A stretch of DNA of 64,000 nt from Megaustenia siamemsis (taxonomy: Eukaryota; Mollusca; Gastropoda; Stylommatophora; Ariophantidae), in the NCBI GenBank assembly GCA_032433765.1, contig JAVIAB010000059.1:55314103-55378102 (forward strand), read 5' to 3'. Shown piece after piece: positions 36,298 through 46,617 of the stretch; within the stretch, counting starts at the first letter, position 1; every line of letters starts with the position of its first letter. Both the position numbers and the translations under genes were made by a program. The notes under the pieces are model-generated. The model was not told the origin of the DNA and did not search any database. It saw nothing but the letters and a program-made list of their open reading frames with translations.

Positions 36298-36567
36298 CTA
36301 TTTTTACACCAAGTGGACGATGGTGTCTGTACATATTTATGCCTGGACAAAAAAATAAGTTCCATACCAGATTCGATTATTTTGTTTTGGATGTTTCGTT
36401 ACTAGTTAGCTATGTAGGATTAGTTTTATTTACTTACATATCTGTGTGTACTTGTTGTTTGTTTGTTCCTGCTGAAAGCCTATTGGGCCGAAACGTCGTT
36501 CAAATCTGTGTCGTCTACTAATCATGTAAAGCTTTTACCATATCATTTTTTCATTTTTTTTTTTTTT
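36298..36567. other. Unassigned, T-rich sequence
   Basis: It ends in a long T tract (36545-36568) next to a truncated SINE. No gene is seen. Confidence 0.45.
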
Positions 36568-36815
36568 CAATTTTTCCTGGGATTTTTATCTATGGTTTAT
36601 CTCTGCGACAACCACCCCTGGTCTCAGCAGCGAGGCCCGGCTTGAAACGTCAATTACTCATCGACGAAAAAAATATGAGTACCTCCGAAGACGGAGTTAT
36701 CATCCTGTGCGGCGAGGGACCCCTGTGCACACGGCTGCCAGGGAAAACAATAGATTAACACGCAAAATTCAGTTCATACTCTCTAAGGACTTCGTCAGAG
36801 GTAAAAGCTGGCGTA
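36568..36815 (+). mobile_element. SINE family B, 5'-truncated
   Basis: It starts inside the body (TGGGATTTTTATCTATGG) and continues to CTTCGTCAGAGGTAAAAGCT and an A tract. The tRNA-like head is missing. Confidence 0.8.
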
Positions 36816-36831
36816 CAAAAAAAAAATTTAA

Positions 36832-37010
36832 AGTGGGTTGCTCATCTAGAAAGAATGTCGTGCTATTCCTTACCACATAGAACATATATTAACAGAGGAG
36901 AAGAGAGACAAGCAAGAGACAGACCCAGTGGAAGATAGACCGACAGTATCAAAGAGACGCTACAACAAAGTCGATTGATGATGCTTGAGGCTGCCGGATG
37001 AGCGAGAACC
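36832..37010 (+). mobile_element. LINE C-terminal remnant, family uncertain
   Basis: The plus strand encodes VAHLERMSCYSLPHRTYINR, then TDSIKETLQQS and MMLEAAG. A GH..RM....P...... GR....WTDSIKEDL pattern is common near the end of RTE-like proteins. A stop interrupts the GR.W segment. Confidence 0.5.
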
Positions 37011-37020
37011 AGAACTGTGT

Positions 37021-37120
37021 ATCTCCTTTGGGATATCTCCCTATCCTTTCTCCTTCTCTCTGTTGATCTCCTTTGGGATATCTCCCTTTCCTTTCTCCTT
37101 CTCTTTGGTGATCTCCTTTG
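37021..37120. repeat. 45-bp direct repeat, 2.2 units
   Basis: ATCTCCTTTGGGATATCTCC begins at 37021 and 37066, and the third start at 37111 is partial. The period is 45 bp. Confidence 0.9.
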
Positions 37121-37194
37121 TATCTTCCTTGTCTCGAAGGGGTACAAGAGGAGGAGAGGAAGATTATGAAAAATTATGCGTTTCCTTACTTTCA

Positions 37195-37280
37195 TTATCA
37201 TCATCATCATCACCATCATCGCCATCATATTGATCATCATAATCATCATTATAATCATTATCATCATCGTCCTCATCGCC

Positions 37281-37311
<31 letters not shown>

Positions 37312-37343
37312 TTATAATCATTATCATCATCGTCATCATCGCC

Positions 37344-37374
<31 letters not shown>

Positions 37375-37490
37375 TAACCATAATCATCATCGTCATCGTC
37401 ATTATTATCATTATCATCATCATCATAATCATAATCATCATCATCATCGTCATCGTCATTACCATCGTCATCGTCATCACCATCATCAGC
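37195..37490. repeat. Imperfect ATC trinucleotide repeat
   Basis: About 300 bp of CATCAT with ATT, GCC, GTC and ACC changes. On the minus strand it reads ATGATG, the same simple sequence as LINE tails in this window. Methionine-rich and histidine-rich open frames here are artefacts. Confidence 0.95.
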
Positions 37491-37654
37491 TGCTATGTCG
37501 GTTGCCGTTGACGACTATCTATCTTCACATTTCTAGGTCCTTCATGCGTGCCACTATTTCAATCGGTGATTTTTTATTTTGTCATTTGGATAAGCTGTTC
37601 AATATTTTTTTGCTCTTGGTTATACTCTACTCTCTACAAGCAGCACACACCAGT

Positions 37655-38670
37655 AGTCATCACACAGGCGCACAAATCAGCTGTTATCGCAAAGCCGCAC
37701 AAATCAGCCGTTATCACTCAGGTCCACAAATCAGCAGTTATCATACAGCCGTACAAATCAGCCGTTATAATACAGGAGCACAAATCAGCTGTTATCACAC
37801 AGGCGTACAAATCAGCCGTTATCACTCAGGCGCACAAATCAGCCGTTGACCCTCAGGCGCACAAATCAGCTATCATGACACAACCGCACAAATCAGCCGT
37901 TATCACTCAGGCGCACAAATCAGCCATTATCACTCAGGCGCATAAATCAGCTGTTTTGACACAGGCGCACAAATCAGCTGTTATCAGTCAGACGCACAAA
38001 TCAGCCATTATCACTCAGGCGCACAAATCAGCCGTTATCACTCAGGCGCACAAATCAGCTGTTATGACACAGGCGCACAAATCAGTCGTTATCACTCAGG
38101 CGCACAAATCAGCCGTTATCACTCAGGCGCACAAATCAGCTGTTATAACACAAGCGTACAAATCAGCCGTTATCACTCAGACGCACAAATCAGCCATATC
38201 ACTCAGGAGCACAAATCAGCCATTATCACTCAGGCGCACAAATCAGCCATTATCACTCGGACGCACAAATCAGCTGTTTTGACACAGGCGCATAAAATCA
38301 GCCGTTATCACTCAGGCACACAAATCAGCTATTATCACTCAGGCGCACAAATCAGCCATTATCACTCGGACGCACAAATCAGCCATTATCACTCGGACGC
38401 ACAAATCAGCCATATCACTCAGGCGCACAAATCAGCCATTATCACTCAGGCACACAAATCAGCCATTATCACTCAGGCGCACAAATCAGCCATTATCACT
38501 CGGACGCACAAATCAGCCATCACCACTCAGGCGCACAAATCAGCCATAATCACTCAGGCGCACAAGTCAGCAGTTATTACACAGTCACAGATCAACCATT
38601 ATCACACAGACGCACAAAGTAGCCGTTATAATACAGGCGTACAAATCAGCCGTTATCACTGAGGCGCACA
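37655..38670. repeat. 27-bp minisatellite
   Basis: About 37 units of ATCACTCAGGCGCACAAATC plus AGCCGTT, with several C/T and A/G variants and occasional 1-2 bp indels. Because 27 is a multiple of 3, long frames of nine-residue repeats (QAHKSAVIT) stay open without implying a gene. Confidence 0.96.
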
Positions 38671-39074
38671 AAGCAGTTCCTGTGTAACGCCACCACACAC
38701 TTGCAAAAACACGCCTGTTTGTGTCTACAATTAAACAAATTTATTTCACTCGACCCCACTGGCCTCTTCTCTCTCTATCCAAACTGGCAAATGTGTGAAT
38801 AACTGCTGGGCCAGTTAATTAACGTAATTTCACGCCGAAATTTATTAGCGTTGACAGACAAGGCCACACTGGCAAACTACTCATGTCTCCGAAATTACAA
38901 GCTGAAGAGCTCCTGGGATGCTGACTTGGTCTCGTGAGGGTCATTGTGGGAGCTTTGACGAGAATAAGCTGTGACTTTTGAGTTGTTCATGCTGTTTGTT
39001 GTTTAATTATCCTGGTTGGTGGAGGGAGCTGCTGTTATCTCGGTAATGCGTTTGTCATTATTTTTATGACAATA
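38671..39074. other. Unassigned sequence
   Basis: About 400 bp, no recognised feature. Confidence 0.5.
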
Positions 39075-39262
39075 CATTACTAACTGGTCTGAGTGGTTAG
39101 TGCGCTCGTTTCCTGATCGGAAGAGTACGGGTTCAGTTCCCGGCGGTGGTGGATATTTTCGAACCAACAAGGCTCTAGGATTCACCCAGCCTCCAAAAAA
39201 AGGGTAGATAATTTTTTAAGGAAATAAAGCGGTCTGGTGTATTTCCGACCACATCACTCAAT
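39075..39262 (+). mobile_element. tRNA-derived SINE family C
   Basis: The head CTGGTCTGAGTGGTTAGTGC and box B GGGTTCAGTTCCCGG are tRNA-like. The body then shares TTCACCCAGCCTCC, a GGAAATAAAGCGG-type stretch and TTCCGACCACATCAC with the plan of family A. A second, weaker piece lies near 26945. Confidence 0.65.
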
Positions 39263-39276
39263 CAAACGTGCTTCTG

Positions 39277-39308
39277 TTCTATTCTATTCTATTCTATTCT
39301 ATTCTATT
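39277..39308. repeat. ATTCT pentanucleotide repeat
   Basis: Six units of TATTC. Confidence 0.95.
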
Positions 39309-39831
39309 AATGGAACCAGTTTCATTACAGTCTAGAAATTCCCCATATCCGTTCCATTAGTTGTCACAATATTTCTTAAAATGTATCGATAAATTCAGTT
39401 GACAAAGTCGCTCCGTGAACGTCCTACTAGATAGTATAGGCGACGATTTAAAATCTCTGTAGTCACTTCTTATGAGGCATGCAACAATCGTTTTTTTTCT
39501 TTTCTCCCCTCACTGTGGGGACCCCCGTAGTCACACGGAAGATTATTCATGTTATAGTATGGCTCCAAACACCAACCATATCCGCCATACACATAGCAAG
39601 GCAGGGGACGAAACCATTATTTATTTATATTGTTTAATTAACTGCTCTTGGAGAGGTTCCCGACGAAGTAAAGACTCACTTCCCTTATTTTGTTTGTTTG
39701 TTCATTTAATGAGTTCTCTTCATCTAAGTTTACATAATTTCTTCACCGTCCACAGATATGGGGCATTATGTGAAGATAAATTCATTGTGTTAGGCGAACA
39801 TATACCCGTTATCTATAACATATAACAATGG
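39309..39831. other. Unassigned sequence
   Basis: About 520 bp. An open frame at 39472-39825 resembles nothing I know. Confidence 0.45.
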
Positions 39832-40205
39832 GAACAACGTTGAACTCAGATGGTAGATGTACAACAGAGATAAAATGCAGAATAGCTCAGGCAAAAGCAT
39901 CATTCCAAAAAAATGAGGAAGGTGCTGTGCAATCCATTTTTGACAATAGAAACAAGAAAAAGAGGTCTTAAATGTTATGTATAGCCAGTCTTAACATATG
40001 GATGTGAATAATGGACAATAGGACAACAGACAATGAAGAAATCACTGGAGTCTGTAGAAATTTGGTTTTACAGAAGAATGTTGAGAATACAATGAACAGC
40101 TAAGAAGAGTAATGAAAACGTTCTGAAAGAGACCAAAGCAAAAAGAGAGCTAATTTCCAATATTAGGAAGAAACAATCATCATTTTTGGCCATGTAATGA
40201 GAAGG

Positions 40206-40833
40206 AAGATATTTATTTCAAGATGGTGTCCGTGTGTGGACAGTGTTTTCCGTTACAGCGTGTGTTGTTTCGAAATACACCGGTTACATGCGGTGTGATT
40301 CTTGGGATTAATATTCTGCTTATGCCTGTTGTGGTTGTTTAACTTCTGACAGGCTGGTGGATGGTGGACATTCTCGTTGTTAAGTGGGTATTTATCTTCT
40401 TTTCATTCGAGATTGACCTATCGGTGATAGGTCATTGATTTTCACTGTCGAGCCAGGCAGACGGAAATGTCCCTTCCGAATTGTACAAAGTCTGCAACGG
40501 TGGATGGAGCGGAAGAGTCACAAATGACAAAGGGCCCAGAAAGCGAAAACAGCAAAGTGTGTGGTACTCAAGAGGCATGTTCAGGACACGAAAGACGAAT
40601 GTGTCTGACCGCCGTGAAAGAGATTGGAGCCTCATCACGTACTAGTCCAGAGGAAGCCATGGAGAGGAATTCAAACTTATGTCGGATAAAAGATCTTAAA
40701 ATAAGTACTTGGAATGTTAGGACTCTATATCAAGAAGGGAAATTTTTTCAGCCTATGACAACCTGCACCATCAAAGCAAGAGACAGAGCAGAATGGCTCT
40801 CCATGGTAGCCAACCCTCGTTGCGGAGACGGCA

Positions 40834-40897
<64 letters not shown>
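40206..40897 (+). mobile_element. Internally deleted LINE family 1 with both ends
   Basis: A 692-bp element flanked by a 10-bp duplication, AATGAGAAGG, at 40196-40205 and 40898-40907. Its left end is a non-coding leader containing CAAGATGGTGTCCG. The frame at 40467-40841 then gives a leader peptide and the start of an endonuclease domain (LKISTWNVRTLYQEGK). At about 40748 the sequence jumps to the family 1 C-terminus (QPMTTCTIKARDRAEW to CGDGT). It ends in a long (TGA)n tail. The rest of the endonuclease and all of the reverse transcriptase are missing, while the fused frame stays open. Duplication of the target suggests that the deleted form itself was inserted, using an enzyme from an intact relative, although deletion after insertion is possible. 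Confidence 0.85.
40838..40897. repeat. TGA trinucleotide repeat, LINE tail
   Basis: Some 20 uninterrupted units follow directly after the family 1 stop codon region and end at the target-site duplication. This shows that the repeat is the element's 3' tail. Confidence 0.95.
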
Positions 40898-40899
<2 letters not shown>

Positions 40900-41100
40900 T
40901 GAGAAGGGAACAGCTGGAATGTATTGTAACAACTGGGAACAGTGAGGTAATAAGAGATAGAGGGAAGCAAAGAGAAAAGATACCAGAGAGCTTAAAAGGA
41001 TGGCTGGATCGAAAGTTGTGGAGAGACATGATCACCTACGCCAGCAGGAACTTGATGATGATGACGATTCTATATTTATCAACACAATATTCAGACTGAT

Positions 41101-41735
41101 CATCTTGATCATCATCACCATCATCGAGTGCCATCTCCGCAACGAAGGTTGGCTACCATGGAGCGCCATTCTGCTCTGTCGCTTGCTTTGATGGTGCAGG
41201 TTGTCATAGGTTGGTTTGTCCATCTTTTGAAATTACTCGTCCATGTTAGTCTTGGTCTGCCTCTGACTCTTTTACTTTCTATTTTCCCCTCCAAGATTAC
41301 TTTTAGTAGGCTGTTGTGTCTTTTAACATGGCCCCAAAATCGCATTTGTCTTGTTTGAATTGTGATTAGTAGTTCTCATTTCATTTTTAGTTGTTTTAAG
41401 ACTTCATCGTTTGTTTTCTTTTCCTTCCATCCAATTATATCTATTCTTCTATATATCCACACTTCAAAGGCTTCAATTCTCTGTTCTGTTTTCTTCTCTA
41501 ATGTCCATGTTTCTGCACAATATAGGAATGTTGAGAAGATATATTATTTTGCCATTCTTAGTTTTAGCCCTGGTGTTATTTGTTTTGATTTTAGTATGTT
41601 CTTTATGACGTTAAAATTACTTTTTGCCATTCCTATTCTTTTGTGTATTTCACTTGTACATTTTCCATCACTGGTTATAGTTGTCCAAGGTAGTTGTAGT
41701 TCTGAACTGTCTCCAGGTCTATTCCTTCAATTTTG
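41101..41735 (-). mobile_element. LINE family 1, 5'-truncated with target duplication
   Basis: A 635-bp antisense insertion with the tail at left (ATCATCACCATCATCGAG). The reverse strand encodes HVKRH, GRPRLTW and WRSMVANLRCGDGT. ATATTCAGACTGAT is found at 41087-41100 and 41736-41749, a perfect 14-bp target-site duplication. Confidence 0.92.
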
Positions 41736-41835
41736 ATATTCAGACTGATATATTCTTTAAAGTACGAATACGTGATATTTGTCGCACTTGTTCTCACAAT
41801 CTATAGCAAAACAAAACCAGTTTTAAAATAGCAAT

Positions 41836-41985
41836 AGTAAAAAAGTAAAGTACCCCCGTCACGCCAAGTGGCGTATAGGGAAATATGGTGTTAGTGGCCC
41901 TATATTTTACAGACCTTCAGCACACGATTTTTGGGGTAATGTGGTCAGTATTACGCCCGTGCTGCTTTACTTTCCCAGCAAAACC
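41836..41985 (-). mobile_element. SINE family A, 5'-truncated
   Basis: About 150 bp of the 3' half of family A in reverse, lacking the tRNA head. Perfect 22-bp flanking duplications at 41814-41835 and 41986-42007 (both begin AAACCAGTTTTAAAATAG) prove insertion of a truncated copy. Confidence 0.93.
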
Positions 41986-42007
41986 AAACCAGTTTTAAAA
42001 TAGCAAT

Positions 42008-42689
42008 GCTAATTCATATATGCCGACAATTGCTAGTAGTGTACGTGCTCAAACGGCCAATTCTAGAAAACGTCTGCCAGTATTTGTCTCTGGACTGCCG
42101 TCAAGCCAATCCAAGCTGCAAGACTTTGTGACAAAGCTGGGATCGGCTGTGACTGCAAAACCACGTCCCACAAGAGATACCAGATTAAGACCGCAAAAGC
42201 TGATAAAAGAAACATTATTGCAATCAATTTCCGAGAAGTGTTGAAAGAGGCCCTGCTTGTGGACAGCATTAGAAACTCATTACCCTCATTATGGTTCCCC
42301 AGAAAAGGCCTTTTCGACTCCCCATGTCCAAATACCCTCACAAGCTTTTATACGCACGTGTTTCGGTAACCTCTGACCTATAAATACGTTAAAGGAGACT
42401 AGGACCCGCACAAAGACACGATGAGCTCTCAATGGTCGGGGCCAGGATCACCCGCTTAGTCAATTTGATCAGGATTGTCCCCCTTGTTTGGAGAGCCTTG
42501 TGGATCGGAGATCGAGTTAACAGCGACCCATCGTTGGTTTGTGGAAGGCCACAAAACGACAGGTTTCAGAAACCCTTACTGTTAATTACTTTGATTCGTC
42601 TCTTCCACTCTCTTTTTTTTAAACTTAATCCAATTCCTGCTCTCTAAATTTACATATTTTACTGACATAACAGTAGTCTTGTTCTTCCT
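42008..42689. other. Unassigned sequence
   Basis: Two open frames (42020-42244 and 42063-42341 on opposite strands) have no family resemblance. No repeat is seen. It lies directly before the big satellite. Confidence 0.45.
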
Positions 42690-42807
42690 CATCATTGTTT
42701 ATTATTATAATTAGTATTGTTATTATAGTTATTTCTGCTATTATTATATAGTTGTTACTGTTATAATTGTTATTATTGTTTTTATTTTTTTTTTGTAATT
42801 TTTTTTG
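42690..42807. repeat. TTA-rich low-complexity tract
   Basis: Irregular TTATTA and TTGTTA runs followed by T tracts, ending where the first satellite unit begins. Confidence 0.85.
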
Positions 42808-43240
42808 GTGCCCACTACATGACAGTTCTTGTGTTACCTCCTAACCGCCCCTACTTTGGGTGCCCACTACATGACAGTTCTTGTGTTACCTCCTAACCGC
42901 CCCTACTTTGGGTGCCCACTACATGACAGTTCTCATGTTGCCTTCTAACCGCCCCTACTTTGGGTGCCCACTACATGACAGTTCTTGTCTTACCTCCTAA
43001 CCACCCCTACTTTGGGTGCCCACTACATGACAGTTCTCATGTTGCCTTCTAACCGCCCCTACGTTTGGTGCCCACTACATGACAGTTCTCGTGTTACCTT
43101 CTAACCGCCCTTACTTTGGGTGCCCACTACATGACAGTTCTTGTCTTACCTCCTAACCACCCCTACTTTGGGTGCCCACTACATGACAGTTATCATGTTG
43201 CCTTCTAACCGCCCCTACTTTGGGTGCCCACTACATGACA

Positions 43241-46200
43241 GTTATCATGTTGCCTTCTATCCGCCCCTACTTTGGGTGCCCACTACATGCCAGTTCTTGT
43301 GTTACCTTATAACCGCCCTTACTTTGGGTGCCCACTACATGACAGTTCTTGTGTTACTTTCTAGCCACCCCTACTTTGGGTGCCCACTACATGACAGTTC
43401 TTGTGTTACCTCCTAACCGCTCCTACTTTGGGTGCCCACTACATGACAGTTCTCATGTTGCCTTCTAACCGCCCCTACTTTGGGTGCCCACTACATGACA
43501 GTTCTTGTGTCACATTCTTACCGTCCCTACTTTGGGTGCCCACTACATGGCAGTTCGCATGTTGCCTTCTAACTGCTCCTACTTTGGGTGCCCACTACAT
43601 AACAGTTCTTGTGTCACATTCTAACCGCCCCTACTTTTGGTGCCCACTACATGACAGTTCTCATGTTGCCTTCTAACCGCCCCTACTTTTGGTGCCCACT
43701 ACATGACAGTTCTCGTGTTACCTTCTAACCGCCCTTACTTTGGGTGCCCACTACATGACAGTTCTTGTCTTACCTCCTAACCACCCTACTTTGGGTGCCC
43801 ACTACATGACAGTTATCATGTTGCCTTCTAACCGCCCCTACTTTGGGTGCCCACTACATGACAGTTCTTGTGTTACTTTCTAACCGCCCCTACTTTGGGT
43901 GCCCACTATATGACAGTTCTTGTGTCACATTCTAACCGCCCCTACTTTGGGTGCCCACTACATGGCAGTTCTCATGTTGCCTTCTAACTGCTCCTACTAT
44001 GGGTGCCCACTACATGACAGTTCTTGTGTCACATTCTAACCGCAACTACTTTTGGTGCCCACTACATGCCAGTTCTTGTGTTACCTTATAACCGCCCTTA
44101 CTTTTGGTGCCCACTACATGACAGTTCTTGTGTTACTTTCTAGCCACCCCTACTTTGGGTGCCCACTACATGACAGTTCTCGTGTTACCTTCTAACCGCC
44201 CCTACTTTGGGTGCCCACTACATGATAGTTCTCGTGATACTTTCTAACCACCCCTACTTTGGGTGCACACTACATGACAGTTCTTGTGTTACCTCCTAAC
44301 CGCTCCTACTTTGGGTGCCCACTACATGACAGTTCTCGTGTTACCTTCTAACCGCCCCTACTTTGGGTGCCCACTACATGATAGTTCTCGTGTTACCTTC
44401 TAACTGCTCCTACTTTGCGTGCCCACTACATGACAGTTCTCGTGTTACCTTCTAACCACCCCTAATTTGGGTGCCCACTACATGACAGTTCTCGTGTTAC
44501 CTTCTAACCGCCCCTACTTTGGGTGCCCACTACTTGACAGTTCTCGTTTTACCTTCTAACCACCCCTACTTTGGGTGCCCGCTACTTGACAGTTCTTGTG
44601 TTACCTTCTAACCACCCCTACTTTGGGTGCCCACTACATGACAGTTCTTGTGTTACCTTCTAACTGCTCCTACTTTGGGTGCCCACTACATGACAATTCT
44701 TGTGTTACCTTCTAACCGCCCCTACTTTGGGTGCCCACTACATGACAGTTCTTGTGTTACCTTCTAACCGCCCCTACTTTGGGTGCCCACTACTTGACAG
44801 TTCTTGTGTTACCTTCTAACCGCCCCTACTTTGGGTGCCCACTACATGACAGTTCTTGTGTTACCTTCTAACCGCCCCTACTTTGGGTGCCCACTACTTG
44901 ACAGTTCTTGTGTTACCTCCTAACCGCCCTTACTTTGGGTGCCCATTACATGACAGTTCTTGTGTTACCTTCTAACCGCCCCTACTTTGGGTGCCCACTA
45001 CATGACAGTTCTTGTGTTACCTTCTAACCGCCCTTACTTTGGGTGCCCACTTCATAACAGTTCTTGTGTTACCTTCTAACCACCCTTACATTGGGTGCCC
45101 ACTACATGACAGTTCTTGTGTTACCTCCTAACCGCCCTTACTTTGGGTGCCCACTACATGACAGTTCTTGTGTTACCTCCTAACCGCCCTTACTTTTGGT
45201 GCCCACTACTTGACAGTTCTTGTGTTACCTCCTAACCGCCCCTACTTTGGGTGCCCACTACATGACAGTTCTTATGTTACCTCCTAACCGCCCCTACTTT
45301 GGGTGCCCACTACATGACAGTTCTCGTGTTACCTTCTAACCGCCCCTACTTTGGGTGCCCACTACGTGACAGTTCTTGTGTTACCTCCTAACCGCCCCAA
45401 CTTTGGGTGCCCACTACATGACAGTTCTTGTGTTACCTCCTAACCGCCCCTCCTTTGGGTGCCCACTACATGACAGTTCTTGTGTTACCTCCTAATCGCC
45501 CTTCCTTTGGGTGCCCACTACATGACAGATCTTGTGTTACCTCTTAACTGCTCCTACTATGGGTGCCCACTACATGACAGTTCTTGTGTCACATTCTAAC
45601 CGCAACTACTTTGGTGCCCACTACATGCCAGTTCTTGTGTTACCTTCTAACCGCCCCTACTTTGGGTGTCCACTACATGACAGTTCTTGTGTTACCTTCT
45701 AACCGCCCCTACTTTGGGTGCCCACTACTTGACAGTTCTTGTGTTACCTCCTAACCGCCCTTACTTTGGGTGCCCACTACATGACAGTTCTTGTGTTACC
45801 TTCTAACCGCCCCTCCTTTGGGTGCCCACTACATGACAGTTCTTGTGTTACCTCCTAATCGCCCCTCCTTTGGGTGCCCACTACATGACAGATCTTGTGT
45901 TACCTCCTAACTGCTCCTACTATGGGTGCCCACTACATGACAGTTCTTGTGTCACATTCTAACCGCAACTACTTTTGGTGCCCACTACATGCCAGTTCTT
46001 GTGTTACCTTCTAACCGCCCCTACTTTGGGTGCCCACTACATGACAGTTCTTGTGTTACCTTCTAACCACCCCTACTTTGGGTGCCCACTACTTGACAGT
46101 TCTTGTGTTACCTCCTAACCGCCCTTACTTTGGGTGCCCACTACATGACAGTTCTTGTGTTACCTTCTAACCGCCCCTACTTTGGGTGCCAATACATGAC

Positions 46201-46617
46201 AGTTCTTGTGTTACTTTCTAAACACTCCTACTTTGGGTGCCCACTACATGACAGTTCTCGTGATACTTTCTAACCGCCTTTACTTTGGATGCACACAACA
46301 TGGCAGTTCTTGTGTTACCTCCTAACCGCGTCTACTTTGGGTGCCCACTACATGACAGTTCTCGTGTTACCTTCAAACCGCCCCTACTTTGGGTGCCCAC
46401 TACATGATAGTTCTCGTGATACTTTCTAACCGCCCCTACTTTGGATGCACACTACATGACAGTTCTTGTGTTACCTCCTAACCGCTCCTACTTTGGGTGC
46501 CCACTACATGACAGTTCTCGTGTTACCTTCTAACCGCCCCTACTTTGGATGCACACTACATGACAGTTCTTGTGTTACCTCCTAACCGCTCCTACTTTGG
46601 GTGCACACTACATGACA
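43241..46617. repeat. Higher-order satellite block, copy 1
   Basis: A roughly 3,377-bp block of about 65 units. Rare variants (TTATCATGTTGCCTTCTATC near 43240, TCGTTTTACC at 44544, TTTGCGTGCC at about 44415, AATTTGGGTG) recur in the same order 3,377-3,378 bp downstream. Boundaries are uncertain by about one unit. An inner duplication of about 360 bp (seven units; GACAGATCTT near 45525 and 45886) is also present. Confidence 0.9.

Larger units (their letters stand above)
39832..41060 (+). mobile_element. LINE family 3, interrupted
   Basis: Two parts (39832-40205 and 40908-41060) form one 5'-truncated LINE when 40206-40897 is removed. The left part encodes the YLG-to-C-terminal region (GTTLNSDGRCTTEIKCRI-like, with frameshifts). 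The right part ends CACCTACGCCAGCAGGAACT plus TGATGATGATGA. A different LINE has inserted between them. Confidence 0.83.

Noticed and set aside
37118..37511. Histidine-rich, methionine-rich or isoleucine-rich proteins
   Set aside because: They are three readings of one ATC trinucleotide repeat.
37548..38662. Long repeat proteins with a QAHKSAVIT nine-residue period
   Set aside because: The 27-bp unit is a multiple of 3, so frames persist by default. Indels shift the frame without correction and no start or splice context is present.
40467..40841. A functional small protein fused from endonuclease start and LINE C-terminus
   Set aside because: The open frame is real, but the endonuclease part is only its first strand and lacks the catalytic body. 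I report it as a deleted transposon rather than a gene.
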